DNA of 64,000 bases from Lysobacterales bacterium (GTDB lineage Bacteria; Pseudomonadota; Gammaproteobacteria; Xanthomonadales; Xanthomonadaceae). Made by a program: the position numbers and the translations under genes. The notes under the pieces are model-generated. The model ran no database searches. It was not told the origin of the DNA and saw only the letters and a program-made list of their open reading frames with translations. The stretch's first letter is position 1. Every line of letters begins with the position of its first letter. The DNA is taken from assembly GCA_019510125.1 (NCBI GenBank), contig JAEKKX010000006.1:1-64000 (forward strand). Direction: 5' to 3'. Positions 16,720-24,788 of this stretch are shown piece by piece.

Positions 16720-16737
16720 GGCGGGCCCTGGCCCGCC
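16720..16737. terminator. Palindrome after the prolyl oligopeptidase gene
   Basis: A perfect 8-bp GGCGGGCC stem with a CT loop lies directly after the stop codon, and a second GC-rich palindrome (GGGGCGGCC/GGCCGCCCC) lies near 16802-16824. Neither has a T-tract. The 189-bp gap to the next gene holds no other gene of more than about 30 codons with a plausible start; in particular, no immunity gene was found there. Confidence 0.4.
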
Positions 16738-16908
16738 GCCGGGGCCGTCATGGCCCCGCGCCGCCGCCTTTCACGTTGCGACGTACACCGATCGACCCCG
16801 CCGGGGCGGCCACGGGCCGCCCCGCGCAGGGCGCCGGCGACCCGTGCGCGCCGCGCCCGACGGGGCGCCGCCGGGCCATGAAGGCCAACAAAGCAAGGAG
16901 CGAAGCCG

Positions 16909-18465
16909 ATGAAGCAGGACACCCGCCAGAACACGCAGTCCGGCAGCCGCCTCGTCGAGGAGCGCCTGGGCAGCGGCAAGACGGTCCAGCTCGCCTACTG
17001 GGAGCATGAGCGGCCGACGGAACACGGCGATCGCCTGCAGGCGAAGTCGTGGAACCAGCACAAGGGCCGCGACGGGCTGGCCTTCTACGAATCGACGGTC
17101 CAGTACATGCGCAACGACTGGGCGGCCAAACACATGCACCCGCAGCACGTCAGCGACGGCAACGGCTGGCATGGCCTGCTGTACTACAGCGGCGTCACCA
17201 GGACGTGGCACACCAACGACGCGCTGGACATCGACCATGCCACCCAGTGGAAGCCCCACCTCCAGTCGCTCGGCGTCAAGACCGAGGCGGAGGCGATCAA
17301 GGGCTACAACGACGTCTCCAACCTGCGCATGCTGCCGTCGGTCTACAACCGTTCCCGCGACAGCGCCGACCGGCTCCTGGAGACCCACGGGCCGCAGTCG
17401 CAGCAGTGGCAGACGTGGGTCAAGGAGCGCTTCGGCTTCGACCCCTCGGTGCAGCAGGCGCCCTTCGATCCGGAAAAGGATTTCGCCCGCCGCAAGCAGA
17501 CCACGCGCGACCAGCCGTGGACGGAAGACAACACCCGTTCGGAGCTGTCCTTCGACAAGCGGGTGATGGACAAGTGGTTCGAGCACGAGTTGGGGAAGAA
17601 TTTCGCCGGCACCGTGAAGATGACCAACCCGGATGGCAGCGGCACCACCCACGTGCCGCTGTTCAAGTGCGCCGCGACCGGCCAACTGGTCACCCGCGAC
17701 GCCCTCGACATCGACCACGCCATCCCGTACGAGCAGGTCATCAAGAAGATGCACGAGCTGTTCCCCCAAGGGTTCAGCAAGGCCGACGCGCTCGATGCCT
17801 ACAACGACACCAGCAACCTCCGCCTGGTCAGCCGCAGCGCCAACAGTTCGCACGAATGGGAGTTGATGCCCGACGGCCACTTCCGCGACAAGATCGAGAA
17901 GGAAATTCCCGGGGAGTTCAAGAAGTTCATCGTCGAGACGGGGCCGATGGACCCGCAGACGAAGCAGAAGCTCGGCGAGGTCATCGGCGAAATGCGGGAC
18001 GTGCAGCGCCACCAGATGGAGCAGTACTGGCTGAAGGAGCGCAATCCGCAACAGCAGTCGAACAGCCCGCCGACGCAGGACACGTCCACCCGGCCCCCGC
18101 TGCTCAACGAATCGGGCCATCCGAACCACAAGGCCTTCCAGTGGATGGTCGGCGAGATCGGGAAGATCGATCCGAACGGCCAGATCTTCAAATCGCCGGA
18201 AGAGCGCGAGCGGATGGCGTCCGGACTGTTGGTGATGGCCGCTCACCACAAGCTGCCCAGCCTCGATCAGTTGGCCTGGAACCACGACAGGCAATCGATG
18301 TTCGTCATCTCGGGGAAGCCGGAGGACGGCAACTTCGCCTGGCTGGGCAAGCAGGAAGGCCTGTCGCAGACGGTCGAAGGCAATACCCGGTCGCTGGCGA
18401 TGCTCCAGCAGCCCTCGGTGCCGCAGCAGCAGACGCCCACGCAGCAGCACCTGCATCATTTCTGA
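16909..18465 (+). CDS. Probable X-T4SS antibacterial effector: two HNH-like motifs plus XVIPCD
   Basis: A 518-residue protein with AAGGAG 8 bp before its ATG. Residues about 55-160 and 215-325 look like two copies of one nuclease module. The first has ALDIDHATQW (D107, D109, H110) and YNDVSNLR (133-140). The second has ALDIDHAIPY (D267, D269, H270) and YNDTSNLRLVSRSANSSHEW (from 298). D-x-D-H followed by N/SN residues resembles HNH/Endo VII-type nucleases. Residues about 403-497 (HPNHKAFQWMVGEIGKIDPN, IFKSPEERERMA, HHKLPSLDQLAWN, SLFVI-like SMFVISGKPED, LSQTVEGNTR) match the XVIPCD recruitment domain of Xanthomonadales type IV effectors. The tail is Gln-rich. No VirB genes or cognate inhibitor are adjacent. 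The nuclease role is inferred. Confidence 0.82.
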   Translation: MKQDTRQNTQSGSRLVEERLGSGKTVQLAYWEHERPTEHGDRLQAKSWNQHKGRDGLAFYESTVQYMRNDWAAKHMHPQHVSDGNGWHGLLYYSGVTRTWHTNDALDIDHATQWKPHLQSLGVKTEAEAIKGYNDVSNLRMLPSVYNRSRDSADRLLETHGPQSQQWQTWVKERFGFDPSVQQAPFDPEKDFARRKQTTRDQPWTEDNTRSELSFDKRVMDKWFEHELGKNFAGTVKMTNPDGSGTTHVPLFKCAATGQLVTRDALDIDHAIPYEQVIKKMHELFPQGFSKADALDAYNDTSNLRLVSRSANSSHEWELMPDGHFRDKIEKEIPGEFKKFIVETGPMDPQTKQKLGEVIGEMRDVQRHQMEQYWLKERNPQQQSNSPPTQDTSTRPPLLNESGHPNHKAFQWMVGEIGKIDPNGQIFKSPEERERMASGLLVMAAHHKLPSLDQLAWNHDRQSMFVISGKPEDGNFAWLGKQEGLSQTVEGNTRSLAMLQQPSVPQQQTPTQQHLHHF

Positions 18466-18528
18466 GGGATGCGCGCACGCCGCGGCCCAATCGGCGCCGC
18501 GGCGGCGATCGGTTTCGCCGCCGGGTTT

Positions 18529-19065
18529 TCAGAACCCCCCGCCCGCCTCCAGCCACGCCTGTTCCGCCGGCGTGTTGTCGCGGCCGAGGGCGCGGTTGCG
18601 GTGCGGGAAACGGCCGAAGCGGCGGATCACGTCGCGATGCGCCTCGGCGTACTTGAGGTAGTTCGCATCGCCCATCGCGGCGACCAGGGCAACGCAGCGA
18701 TCCTGGTCGGCGAGGTCTTCGGAATGTTCGAACGGCAGGTAGAAGAACACCCGCAACGCCGGATCGACGCGATGGTCGTGGCCGGCGTCGATCGCGCGCG
18801 TCGCGTACGCCCGCGCGAGCGGGTCGGTGGCGAACGCATGGCCGCCGTCGCGGAACACGTTGCGCGGCGCCTGGTCGAGCAGCAGCACCAGCGCGAGCGC
18901 GCCGTCGGCGTCGTCGAGCAGCGCCTCGTGCTCGCGCCGCGCCGCGGCGAAGTGCGCGTCGAGGAAGCGGTCGCGCAGCGCGTCGTCGAACGCGGCGTCC
19001 TTCGCGAACCACTTCGACGGGCCGGCGGAACGCCAGAAGGCGACGATGTCGCGGGGCGATGCCAT
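18529..19065 (-). CDS. DUF924 family protein
   Basis: A 178-residue cytoplasmic, mostly helical protein. Motifs of DUF924 are clear: IVAFWRSAGPSKWFAKDAAF at the start, LALVLLLDQAPRNVFRD in the centre, FFYLPFEHSEDLADQDRCV, and the C-terminal FGRFPHRNRALGRDNTPAEQ with AWLEAGGGF. Length is typical (about 180-200). Function of the family is not established. It is convergent with the effector gene and lies 5 bp downstream of the cysteine-rich secreted protein gene, so the latter two may share a transcript. Confidence 0.88.
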   Translation of the reverse strand: MASPRDIVAFWRSAGPSKWFAKDAAFDDALRDRFLDAHFAAARREHEALLDDADGALALVLLLDQAPRNVFRDGGHAFATDPLARAYATRAIDAGHDHRVDPALRVFFYLPFEHSEDLADQDRCVALVAAMGDANYLKYAEAHRDVIRRFGRFPHRNRALGRDNTPAEQAWLEAGGGF

Positions 19066-19070
19066 GATGC

Positions 19071-19490
19071 TCAGCACTCCCACGGTTGCACGTGGAAGAC
19101 CTTCGGCGCGCGGGGATTGTCGCAGCCGGCCGTGCAGACATAGATCGTGCCCGCGCTCTTGTCGTGGTACGGCGGCAGGTCGCACGGCGTCCACCCCTTC
19201 GAGGTGGTGATCCGGTAGGTCGTGCCGGACAACGGCGACTTGCGCCCGGGTGGGCACGACAGGGTCGTCGAGGTGAAGATCGGGCATTCCTCGGCCATCA
19301 CGTAGCGCTCGGCCCACGCGGTGTCGTCAGCGTTCCGCTGCACGTACAGTGTTTCGGCCGTATCGCCTTCGATCCGGATGATCTCGCCGCGACGGTTCGT
19401 TCCTTGCGCGCCACCGTAGGCCGCGGCCAGCGCGGTCGGCGGAATGGTCAGCAGGAGCATGATCGCGAGGCGACGCAGGGCGCTATGCAT
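19071..19490 (-). CDS. Secreted cysteine-containing hypothetical protein
   Basis: A 139-residue exported protein: signal peptide MHSALRRLAIMLLLTIPPTA ends near ALA, followed by a 115-residue mature part. Six cysteines lie in EECPIF, LSCPPG, PCDLPP, VCTAGC and the final WEC, so up to three disulfides are possible. RRGEIIRIEGDTAETLYVQR reads like a small beta-barrel. No family was recognised. It is two genes away from the type IV effector on the other strand; a role as a periplasmic immunity protein is possible but has no direct support. Confidence 0.6.
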   Translation of the reverse strand: MHSALRRLAIMLLLTIPPTALAAAYGGAQGTNRRGEIIRIEGDTAETLYVQRNADDTAWAERYVMAEECPIFTSTTLSCPPGRKSPLSGTTYRITTSKGWTPCDLPPYHDKSAGTIYVCTAGCDNPRAPKVFHVQPWEC

Positions 19491-19542
19491 GGTCGGTTGA
19501 TGTCCTGTGCGAGGGCGACGTGAAAACGGCGATGGCGCGGAC

Positions 19543-20319
19543 TCACTCGTCGAACCGCAGATGCCGCACCGACTTGCCGTGGCGGCGGATCAGCTTCAGC
19601 GCCTCGATGCCGATGTTGATGTGGCGTTCGACGTACTCGGCGCTGACCTTGGCGTCGCTGGCTTCGGTCTTCACGCCTTCGGGGATCATCGGCTGGTCGC
19701 TGACCAGCAGCAGGGCGCCGCAGGGAATGCGGTTGGCGAAGCCGGCGGCGAAGATGGTCGCGGTCTCCATGTCGATGGCCATGCAGCGCATCGCGCGCAG
19801 CTTGTCCTTGAACTCGTCGTCGTGCTCCCAGACGCGGCGGTTGGTGGTGTAGACGGTGCCGGTCCAGTAATCGTGGTCGAGGTCGCGGATCATGGTCGAG
19901 ACCGCGCGCTGCAGGGCGAACGCCGGCAGTGCCGGCACCTGCGGCGGCAGGTAGTCGTTGCTGGTGCCGTCGCCGCGGATGGCGGCGATCGGCAGGATCA
20001 GGTCGCCGAGCTGGTTCTTCTTCTTCAGGCCGCCGCACTTGCCCAGGAACAGCACCGCGTCGGGCATCACCGCCGACAGCAGGTCCATCAGGGTGGCGGC
20101 GTTGGGGCTGCCCATGCCGAAGTTGATCATGGTGATGCCGTCGATGGTGGCGCTGGGCATCGGGCGGTCGCGACCGACGATCTCGGCGCCGGTCATGCGC
20201 GCGAACAGGTCGAGGTAGCCGCCGAAGTTGGTCAGGAGGATGTGCCGGCCGAAGCCGTCCAGCGACACGCCGGTGTAGCGCGGCAGCCAGTTCTCGACGA
20301 TGTCCTGCTTGGTCTTCAT
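19543..20319 (-). CDS. amn: AMP nucleosidase (short form)
   Basis: A 258-residue cytoplasmic enzyme of the nucleoside phosphorylase fold, predicted to hydrolyse AMP to adenine and ribose 5-phosphate. Characteristic stretches: ENWLPRYTGVSLDGFGRHIL, TMINFGMGSPNAATLMDLLS, VLFLGKCGGLKKKNQLGDLI, GTSNDYLPPQVPALP, and the catalytic AIDMETATIFAAGF followed by LLLVSDQPM. It lacks the N-terminal regulatory domain of the 484-residue E. coli enzyme, as in the short Bacteroides/Xanthomonas form. It is divergent from the amidohydrolase pair, with 210 bp between the starts. Confidence 0.85.
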   Translation of the reverse strand: MKTKQDIVENWLPRYTGVSLDGFGRHILLTNFGGYLDLFARMTGAEIVGRDRPMPSATIDGITMINFGMGSPNAATLMDLLSAVMPDAVLFLGKCGGLKKKNQLGDLILPIAAIRGDGTSNDYLPPQVPALPAFALQRAVSTMIRDLDHDYWTGTVYTTNRRVWEHDDEFKDKLRAMRCMAIDMETATIFAAGFANRIPCGALLLVSDQPMIPEGVKTEASDAKVSAEYVERHINIGIEALKLIRRHGKSVRHLRFDE

Positions 20320-20445
20320 TGGGTCTGTTCTCCGGTGGTGCGGTGCGGCGTGCGGGGCGCCTGCCCGCCGTCCGCGCGCACGCGGGGGGCGGGCACGGGC
20401 GGGGCGGGGAGGGATGGCGGCATTGTGTCACGCCGTGCGGGGCCC

Positions 20446-20459
20446 ATGACCAAGGTCAT
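20446..20459. promoter_or_regulatory. Symmetric ATGAC-N4-GTCAT site between amn and the amidohydrolase genes
   Basis: ATGACCAAGGTCAT has the 5-4-5 geometry of CRP/FNR-family operators and resembles the TTGAC-N4-GTCAT site before norB. It is 71 bp before the amidohydrolase ATG and 127 bp before that of amn. No binding protein can be named from sequence alone. Confidence 0.3.
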
Positions 20460-20529
20460 GTTGGCAGGGGCCGGCGCGCGGGCTAGGGTGGGGCGATCCG
20501 TGAGACGGCTCGCCCGGGGGCACATCGCC

Positions 20530-21978
20530 ATGTTCCGAACCTCGCTCGTCGCGCTGGTCGCGACCCTGTTGCCTGCGCTCGCGCTCGCGCCCGCCCATGC
20601 CGCCGACGCGCCGGCCGGCCGGTCCGCGTCGCGCTTCGTGCAGGACCCTTATCCCAGCACCTACCGCCGCATCCCGTCGCCGCCGGTGCTGATCCAGGGC
20701 GCGACCGTGCTGACCGGCACCGGGACCCGCCTGGACGACGCCGACGTGCTGATGCGCGACGGCGCCATCGTCGCGGTCGGGCCGCGCCTGGAGGCCCCGG
20801 CGGACGCGATCCGCGTCGACGGCCGCGGCAAGTGGGTGACCCCCGGCCTGATCGACGTGCACTCGCACCTGGGCGTGTATCCCAGCCCCGGCGTCAGCGC
20901 GCACTCGGACGGCAACGAGGCGACCTCGCCGACCACGCCCAACGTCTGGGCCGAGCATTCGCTGTGGCCGCAGGACCCGGGCTTCGACACCGCGCTGGCC
21001 GGCGGGGTGACCTCGCTGCAGATCCTGCCGGGGTCGGCGAACCTGATCGGCGGCCGCGGCGTCACCGTGAAGAACGTGCGCTCGACGAGCTACCAGGGCA
21101 TGAAGTTCCCCGGCGCGCCGTGGGGCCTGAAGATGGCCTGCGGCGAGAATCCCAAGCGCGTCTACGGCGAGCGCGGCGGCCCGTCCACGCGGATGGCGAA
21201 CGTGGCCGGCTACCGCGCCGCGTTCATCGACGCCACCGAATACCTGCGCAAGAACCGGCCCAAGGCGCCGGCGGCGCAGAAGCGGCACTGGTGGCAGAGC
21301 GATGCCGCGCCGAAGGACAGCAACAACGACAGCGGCGGCAAGCGTGACCTGAAGATGGACACGCTGGCCGGCGCGATCAACGGCGACATCCTGGTCCACA
21401 TCCACTGCTACCGCGCCGACGAGATGCAGACGATGATCGACCTGGCCAAGGAATTCGGCTTCAAGATCGCGGCCTTCCACCACGGCGTCGAGGCCTACAA
21501 GATCGCCGACCGGCTCGCGGCCGAGGGCATCTGCGGCGCGCTGTGGGCCGACTGGTGGGGCTTCAAGATGGAGGCGTTCGACGGCATCCAGGAGAACATC
21601 CTGATGGTCGATCGCCCGCAGAACGGCTGCGCGATCGTGCATTCGGATTCCGAGGAAGGCATCCAGCGGCTCAATCAGGAGGCGGCCAAGGTGATGGCGC
21701 AGGGCGCGCGCATCGGCATGCCGGTGCCGCCCGAACGGGCGGTGCGCTGGATCACCGCCAATCCCGCGAAATCGATGGGCATCCTCGACAAGACCGGCAC
21801 GCTGGAGCCGGGCAAGATGGCCGACGTGGTGCTGTGGAACGGCAATCCCTTCAGCGTCTACGCGCATGCCGAACAGGTCTACATCGACGGCGCCCGCGTC
21901 TACGACCGCAACGACGCCTCGCGCCAGCCGGTGTCCGACTTCATGCTCGGCCAGACCGTGCAGGGAGGTGTGCGATGA
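20530..21978 (+). CDS. Exported amidohydrolase (metal-dependent hydrolase)
   Basis: A 482-residue amidohydrolase-superfamily enzyme with signal peptide about 1-25 (ALALAPAHAAD). It has the entry motif WVTPGLIDVHSHLGVYP with the first metal-binding HxH. The barrel continues with DILVHIHCYRADEM and FKIAAFHHGVEAYK, and CAIVHSDSEEGIQRLNQEAA supplies the Asp ligand. GTLEPGKMADVVLWNGNPFSVYAHAEQVYIDGARVY is the C-terminal composite beta domain. Relatives include imidazolonepropionase-like and cyclic dipeptide hydrolases; the substrate is unknown. Its stop overlaps the ATG of the next, related gene by 4 bp. Confidence 0.88.
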   Translation: MFRTSLVALVATLLPALALAPAHAADAPAGRSASRFVQDPYPSTYRRIPSPPVLIQGATVLTGTGTRLDDADVLMRDGAIVAVGPRLEAPADAIRVDGRGKWVTPGLIDVHSHLGVYPSPGVSAHSDGNEATSPTTPNVWAEHSLWPQDPGFDTALAGGVTSLQILPGSANLIGGRGVTVKNVRSTSYQGMKFPGAPWGLKMACGENPKRVYGERGGPSTRMANVAGYRAAFIDATEYLRKNRPKAPAAQKRHWWQSDAAPKDSNNDSGGKRDLKMDTLAGAINGDILVHIHCYRADEMQTMIDLAKEFGFKIAAFHHGVEAYKIADRLAAEGICGALWADWWGFKMEAFDGIQENILMVDRPQNGCAIVHSDSEEGIQRLNQEAAKVMAQGARIGMPVPPERAVRWITANPAKSMGILDKTGTLEPGKMADVVLWNGNPFSVYAHAEQVYIDGARVYDRNDASRQPVSDFMLGQTVQGGVR

Positions 21979-23288
21979 ACCGCATGCTCCGCATGTCCCG
22001 AGTGCCCCTGCTGGCCGCCGGCCTGTCGCTGCTGGCGCTGTCCGCGCTCGCCCAGGCCCCCGCCACGGGGCAGCTCCTGCTGATCCGCGACGCCAAGGTC
22101 CACACCGCCGGCGCCCAGGGCACGCTCGACCATACCGACGTGCTGGTGCGCAACGGCGCCATCGCCGCGATCGGCAAGGGCCTGTCGGCGCCGGGCGCGG
22201 AAGTCGTCGAGGCCGCCGGCCGGCCGCTGACGCCGGCGCTGTTCGGCGGCATCGGCGCGATGGGCCTGGAGGAGATCTCGCTCGGCGGCGGGACCAACGA
22301 CCACGCGCTCGCCCTCGGCGACCGCAAGGCGATGGTCGTCCGCCCGGAATTCGACGTGACCCTGGCCTACAACCCGGAGTCGGTGCTGATCCCGGTGGCG
22401 CGGGTGGAGGGCATCGGTTTCGCCATGCTCCGCGCCGACAGCGTCAGCGGCGGTTCGATCGTCGGCGGCCAGGGCGGCATGGTGCGGCTGGACGGCAGCC
22501 CCGACCCGATCGGCCCGCGGGCGCTGTTCCTGCAGCTCGGCGGCGACGGCGCCGGGCTCACCGGCAATTCGCGCGCGGCGCAGTGGATGATCCTCGACCA
22601 GCTCGTGGACGAGGCCCGCGGCCGGATCGGCCCGGACGCGAACAGCGCCCTGCTGACGCCGGCCGGCCGGCGCACGTTCGCGCGCTACCTCGACGGCGGC
22701 GGCCGGGTGGTGGTCGCGGTGCAGCGCGCCGCCGACATCCGCCAGCTCGTGCGCTGGGCGCAGCGCCAGAACGTGCGCATCGCCATCCTCGGTGGCGTCG
22801 AGGCCTGGAAGGTCGCGCCGCTGCTGGCCTCGGCGAAGGTGCCGGTGTTCCTCGACCCGCTGGCCGACCTGCCGGCGGATTTCGACCAGATCGGCGCCAC
22901 CCTCGAGAACGCCGCGCGCCTGGACGCCGCCGGCGTGACCGTGAGCTTCAGCCGTTTCGACGATCCGTCGCACTACGCCCGCAAGCTGCGCCAGGCCGCC
23001 GGCAACGCGGCCGCCAACGGCCTGCCCTGGGAAGCGGCGCTGGCGGGCCTGACCCGGGTCCCGGCCGAGGTCTTCGGCGTCGGCGACCGGCTGGGCACGA
23101 TCGCGGTCGGCAAGCGCGCCGATCTCGTGCTTTGGACCGGCGACCCGCTGGAGGTCAGCACCACCGCGGTGCAGGTGTGGCTGGACGGCCGCGCGGCGCC
23201 GATGAAGAGCCGCCAGACCGAACTGCGCGACCGCTACCTCGCCCCCGCCGGCGCGCTGCCGCGGGCATACCCGGCCGCCGGCGAGTGA
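21975..23288 (+). CDS. Amidohydrolase-like exported protein lacking metal ligands
   Basis: A 437-residue paralogue-like neighbour with its own signal peptide (about 1-27, LSLLALSALAQAP). The composite beta domain and barrel are recognisable (LLIRDAKVHTAGAQGTLDHT, and GTIAVGKRADLVLWTGDPLE near the end). The metal sites are lost: HxH is replaced by LTPALFGGIGAMGLEE, the strand-5/6 His positions read VVVAVQRAADIR and RIAILGGVEAWKV, and the Asp motif reads SFSRFDDP. It is probably catalytically inactive and may form a complex with the active partner, to which it is translationally coupled by an ATGA overlap. Confidence 0.82.
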   Translation: MNRMLRMSRVPLLAAGLSLLALSALAQAPATGQLLLIRDAKVHTAGAQGTLDHTDVLVRNGAIAAIGKGLSAPGAEVVEAAGRPLTPALFGGIGAMGLEEISLGGGTNDHALALGDRKAMVVRPEFDVTLAYNPESVLIPVARVEGIGFAMLRADSVSGGSIVGGQGGMVRLDGSPDPIGPRALFLQLGGDGAGLTGNSRAAQWMILDQLVDEARGRIGPDANSALLTPAGRRTFARYLDGGGRVVVAVQRAADIRQLVRWAQRQNVRIAILGGVEAWKVAPLLASAKVPVFLDPLADLPADFDQIGATLENAARLDAAGVTVSFSRFDDPSHYARKLRQAAGNAAANGLPWEAALAGLTRVPAEVFGVGDRLGTIAVGKRADLVLWTGDPLEVSTTAVQVWLDGRAAPMKSRQTELRDRYLAPAGALPRAYPAAGE

Positions 23289-23295
23289 TGCGAGC

Positions 23296-23994
23296 ATGGC
23301 CATGCTGAGCCTCGCCGTCGCCGCCGCGCTCGCCACGGCCCCGGCCCTGCAGATGCCGGGCCAGTTCCACGGCGGCGAGACCGTCGCCCGCGACGGCGAG
23401 CGCTGGCTGGCGCTGTTCGACGCCGCCGCGGGCGCCCGCCTGCGTGCGGTGCGCGTGCGGGTGACGCCGACCCGGGACGCGGTGCTCGACGCTGACGACG
23501 GCCCGGTCACCGGGCGGATCGTCGACACCGCCTCGGGCCCGGACGGCGCGGCCGTCGCCTACGTCCGCGGGCCGGGCCTGCGCGAACGCGCGGTGGCACG
23601 GGCGACGGTGGTCGAGGGACCGGTCGTCAACGGTCTGGGGACGTCCCGGCTGCGCCTGGGCGACCGCGACTACACGCTGGCGACGCGCTGCGTGCCGGCG
23701 GCCGCGATTGGCGATGGCTATCGCTGCACGATCGAACTGACGCAAGGCGACCGTCGCCAGACGCTGGCCACGATGGCCGGCATGCGCGGCGAAGACGATC
23801 GCATCCTGCTCGGCGACGAAGCGGCGCCCGGCCTGCTGTTCGCCGGCGATCTCGACGGCGACGGCGCGCTCGACCTGCTGTTCGACGTCACCGACCACTA
23901 CAACCTCTCGGCGCCGACGCTGTTCCTCTCCGGCGCCGCCGGCGAAGGCGAACTGGTGCGCGCCGTCGCCGAGCAGCGCAGCACCGGCTGCTGA
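23296..23994 (+). CDS. Secreted hypothetical protein with an FG-GAP-like Ca-binding loop
   Basis: A 232-residue protein starting 8 bp after the inactive amidohydrolase gene, so likely co-transcribed. It begins with a signal peptide (MAMLSLAVAAALATAPALQ). The mature part has a strand-rich middle and a DLDGDGALDLLFDVTDHYN stretch (about 192-210), a Dx[DN]xDG calcium-binding loop like those of FG-GAP repeats. Two cysteines lie at about 136 and 149, and another is the final residue. ATG 23302 is a possible alternative start. Function is unknown; the neighbours suggest a periplasmic role. Confidence 0.6.
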   Translation: MAMLSLAVAAALATAPALQMPGQFHGGETVARDGERWLALFDAAAGARLRAVRVRVTPTRDAVLDADDGPVTGRIVDTASGPDGAAVAYVRGPGLRERAVARATVVEGPVVNGLGTSRLRLGDRDYTLATRCVPAAAIGDGYRCTIELTQGDRRQTLATMAGMRGEDDRILLGDEAAPGLLFAGDLDGDGALDLLFDVTDHYNLSAPTLFLSGAAGEGELVRAVAEQRSTGC

Positions 23995-24025
23995 GCCTGC
24001 GCGCTTCGATCCCTCCGGAAACGCC

Positions 24026-24655
24026 ATGACCGACGCCACGAACCGCTGGTATTTCGACTTCATCTCGCCCTTCGCCTACCTGCAGTGGCCGAAGGTGCGC
24101 GCGCTGATGGCCGAGCACGCCATCCTGCCGGTGCCGATCCTGCTCGCCGCGGTGCTCGACGCGCGCGGCCAGAAGGGGCCCGCGGAGATCCCGACCAAGC
24201 GCGAATTCACCTACCGCCACGTGCTGTGGCAGGCCCGCGAGGCCGGGGTGCCGCTGCGCTTCCCGCCGCGGCATCCGTTCAATCCGCTGCCGGCGCTGCG
24301 GTTGTGCATTGCAGCAGGCGGATCGGTCGCATCGATCGATGCGCTGTTCGACTGGATCTGGGCGCAGGGCAACGCCGCCGACAGCGCCGAGGCGCTGGCG
24401 CCCGTGCGCGAGGCGCTCGGCGTGCCCGCGGAGGCGATCGACGCCCCCGAAACCAAGGCGATGCTGCGCAACTGCACCGAGATCGCGCTGAGCGCCGGCG
24501 TGTTCGGCGTGCCGACGCTGGCACTTGGCAACGCGCTGTTCTGGGGCAATGATGCCCATGCGTTCGCAGTTGCGGTCCTCCGCGACCCGGCCCTGCTGGA
24601 CGAGGCCGAGATGCGAAGGGTCGCTGGATTGCCCGTCGGGGTACAGCGCGGCTGA
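24026..24655 (+). CDS. 2-hydroxychromene-2-carboxylate isomerase family (DsbA/GST-kappa fold)
   Basis: A 209-residue cytoplasmic protein with the family start WYFDFISPFAYLQW; Ser14 takes the place of the DsbA active-site cysteine, as in GST-kappa and HCCA isomerases. Further family features are KREFTYRHVLWQAREAGVPL, FPPRHPFNPLPALRL and the cis-Pro segment GVFGVPTLALGNALFWGND. Known members use glutathione to isomerise 2-hydroxychromene-2-carboxylate in naphthalene breakdown, but many serve unknown roles and no aromatic catabolism genes are near. It stands between the amidohydrolase cluster and degV. Confidence 0.88.
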   Translation: MTDATNRWYFDFISPFAYLQWPKVRALMAEHAILPVPILLAAVLDARGQKGPAEIPTKREFTYRHVLWQAREAGVPLRFPPRHPFNPLPALRLCIAAGGSVASIDALFDWIWAQGNAADSAEALAPVREALGVPAEAIDAPETKAMLRNCTEIALSAGVFGVPTLALGNALFWGNDAHAFAVAVLRDPALLDEAEMRRVAGLPVGVQRG

Positions 24656-24788
24656 ACAGGGGCGGCCGGTTGGCGTCGTCGGGCACGTTGGGTGGAAAAC
24701 AGGCGTCGGGGTCCCGAACCATGACGGGAATCGCACGACGCCACGCCACCCCGCTGCTATCGTCGCGACCCCTTGGGAAGCCACCATC

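Noticed and set aside
16720-16908. Possible immunity gene directly upstream of the type IV effector
   Set aside because: Only antisense or overlapping short frames exist here, with GC-rich palindromes; none has a plausible start and ribosome binding site.
23296-23994. Reading the FG-GAP-like protein as a fragment of a larger integrin-like beta-propeller
   Set aside because: Only one calcium-loop motif is visible and the gene has its own start, signal peptide and stop, so it is treated as a small secreted protein.
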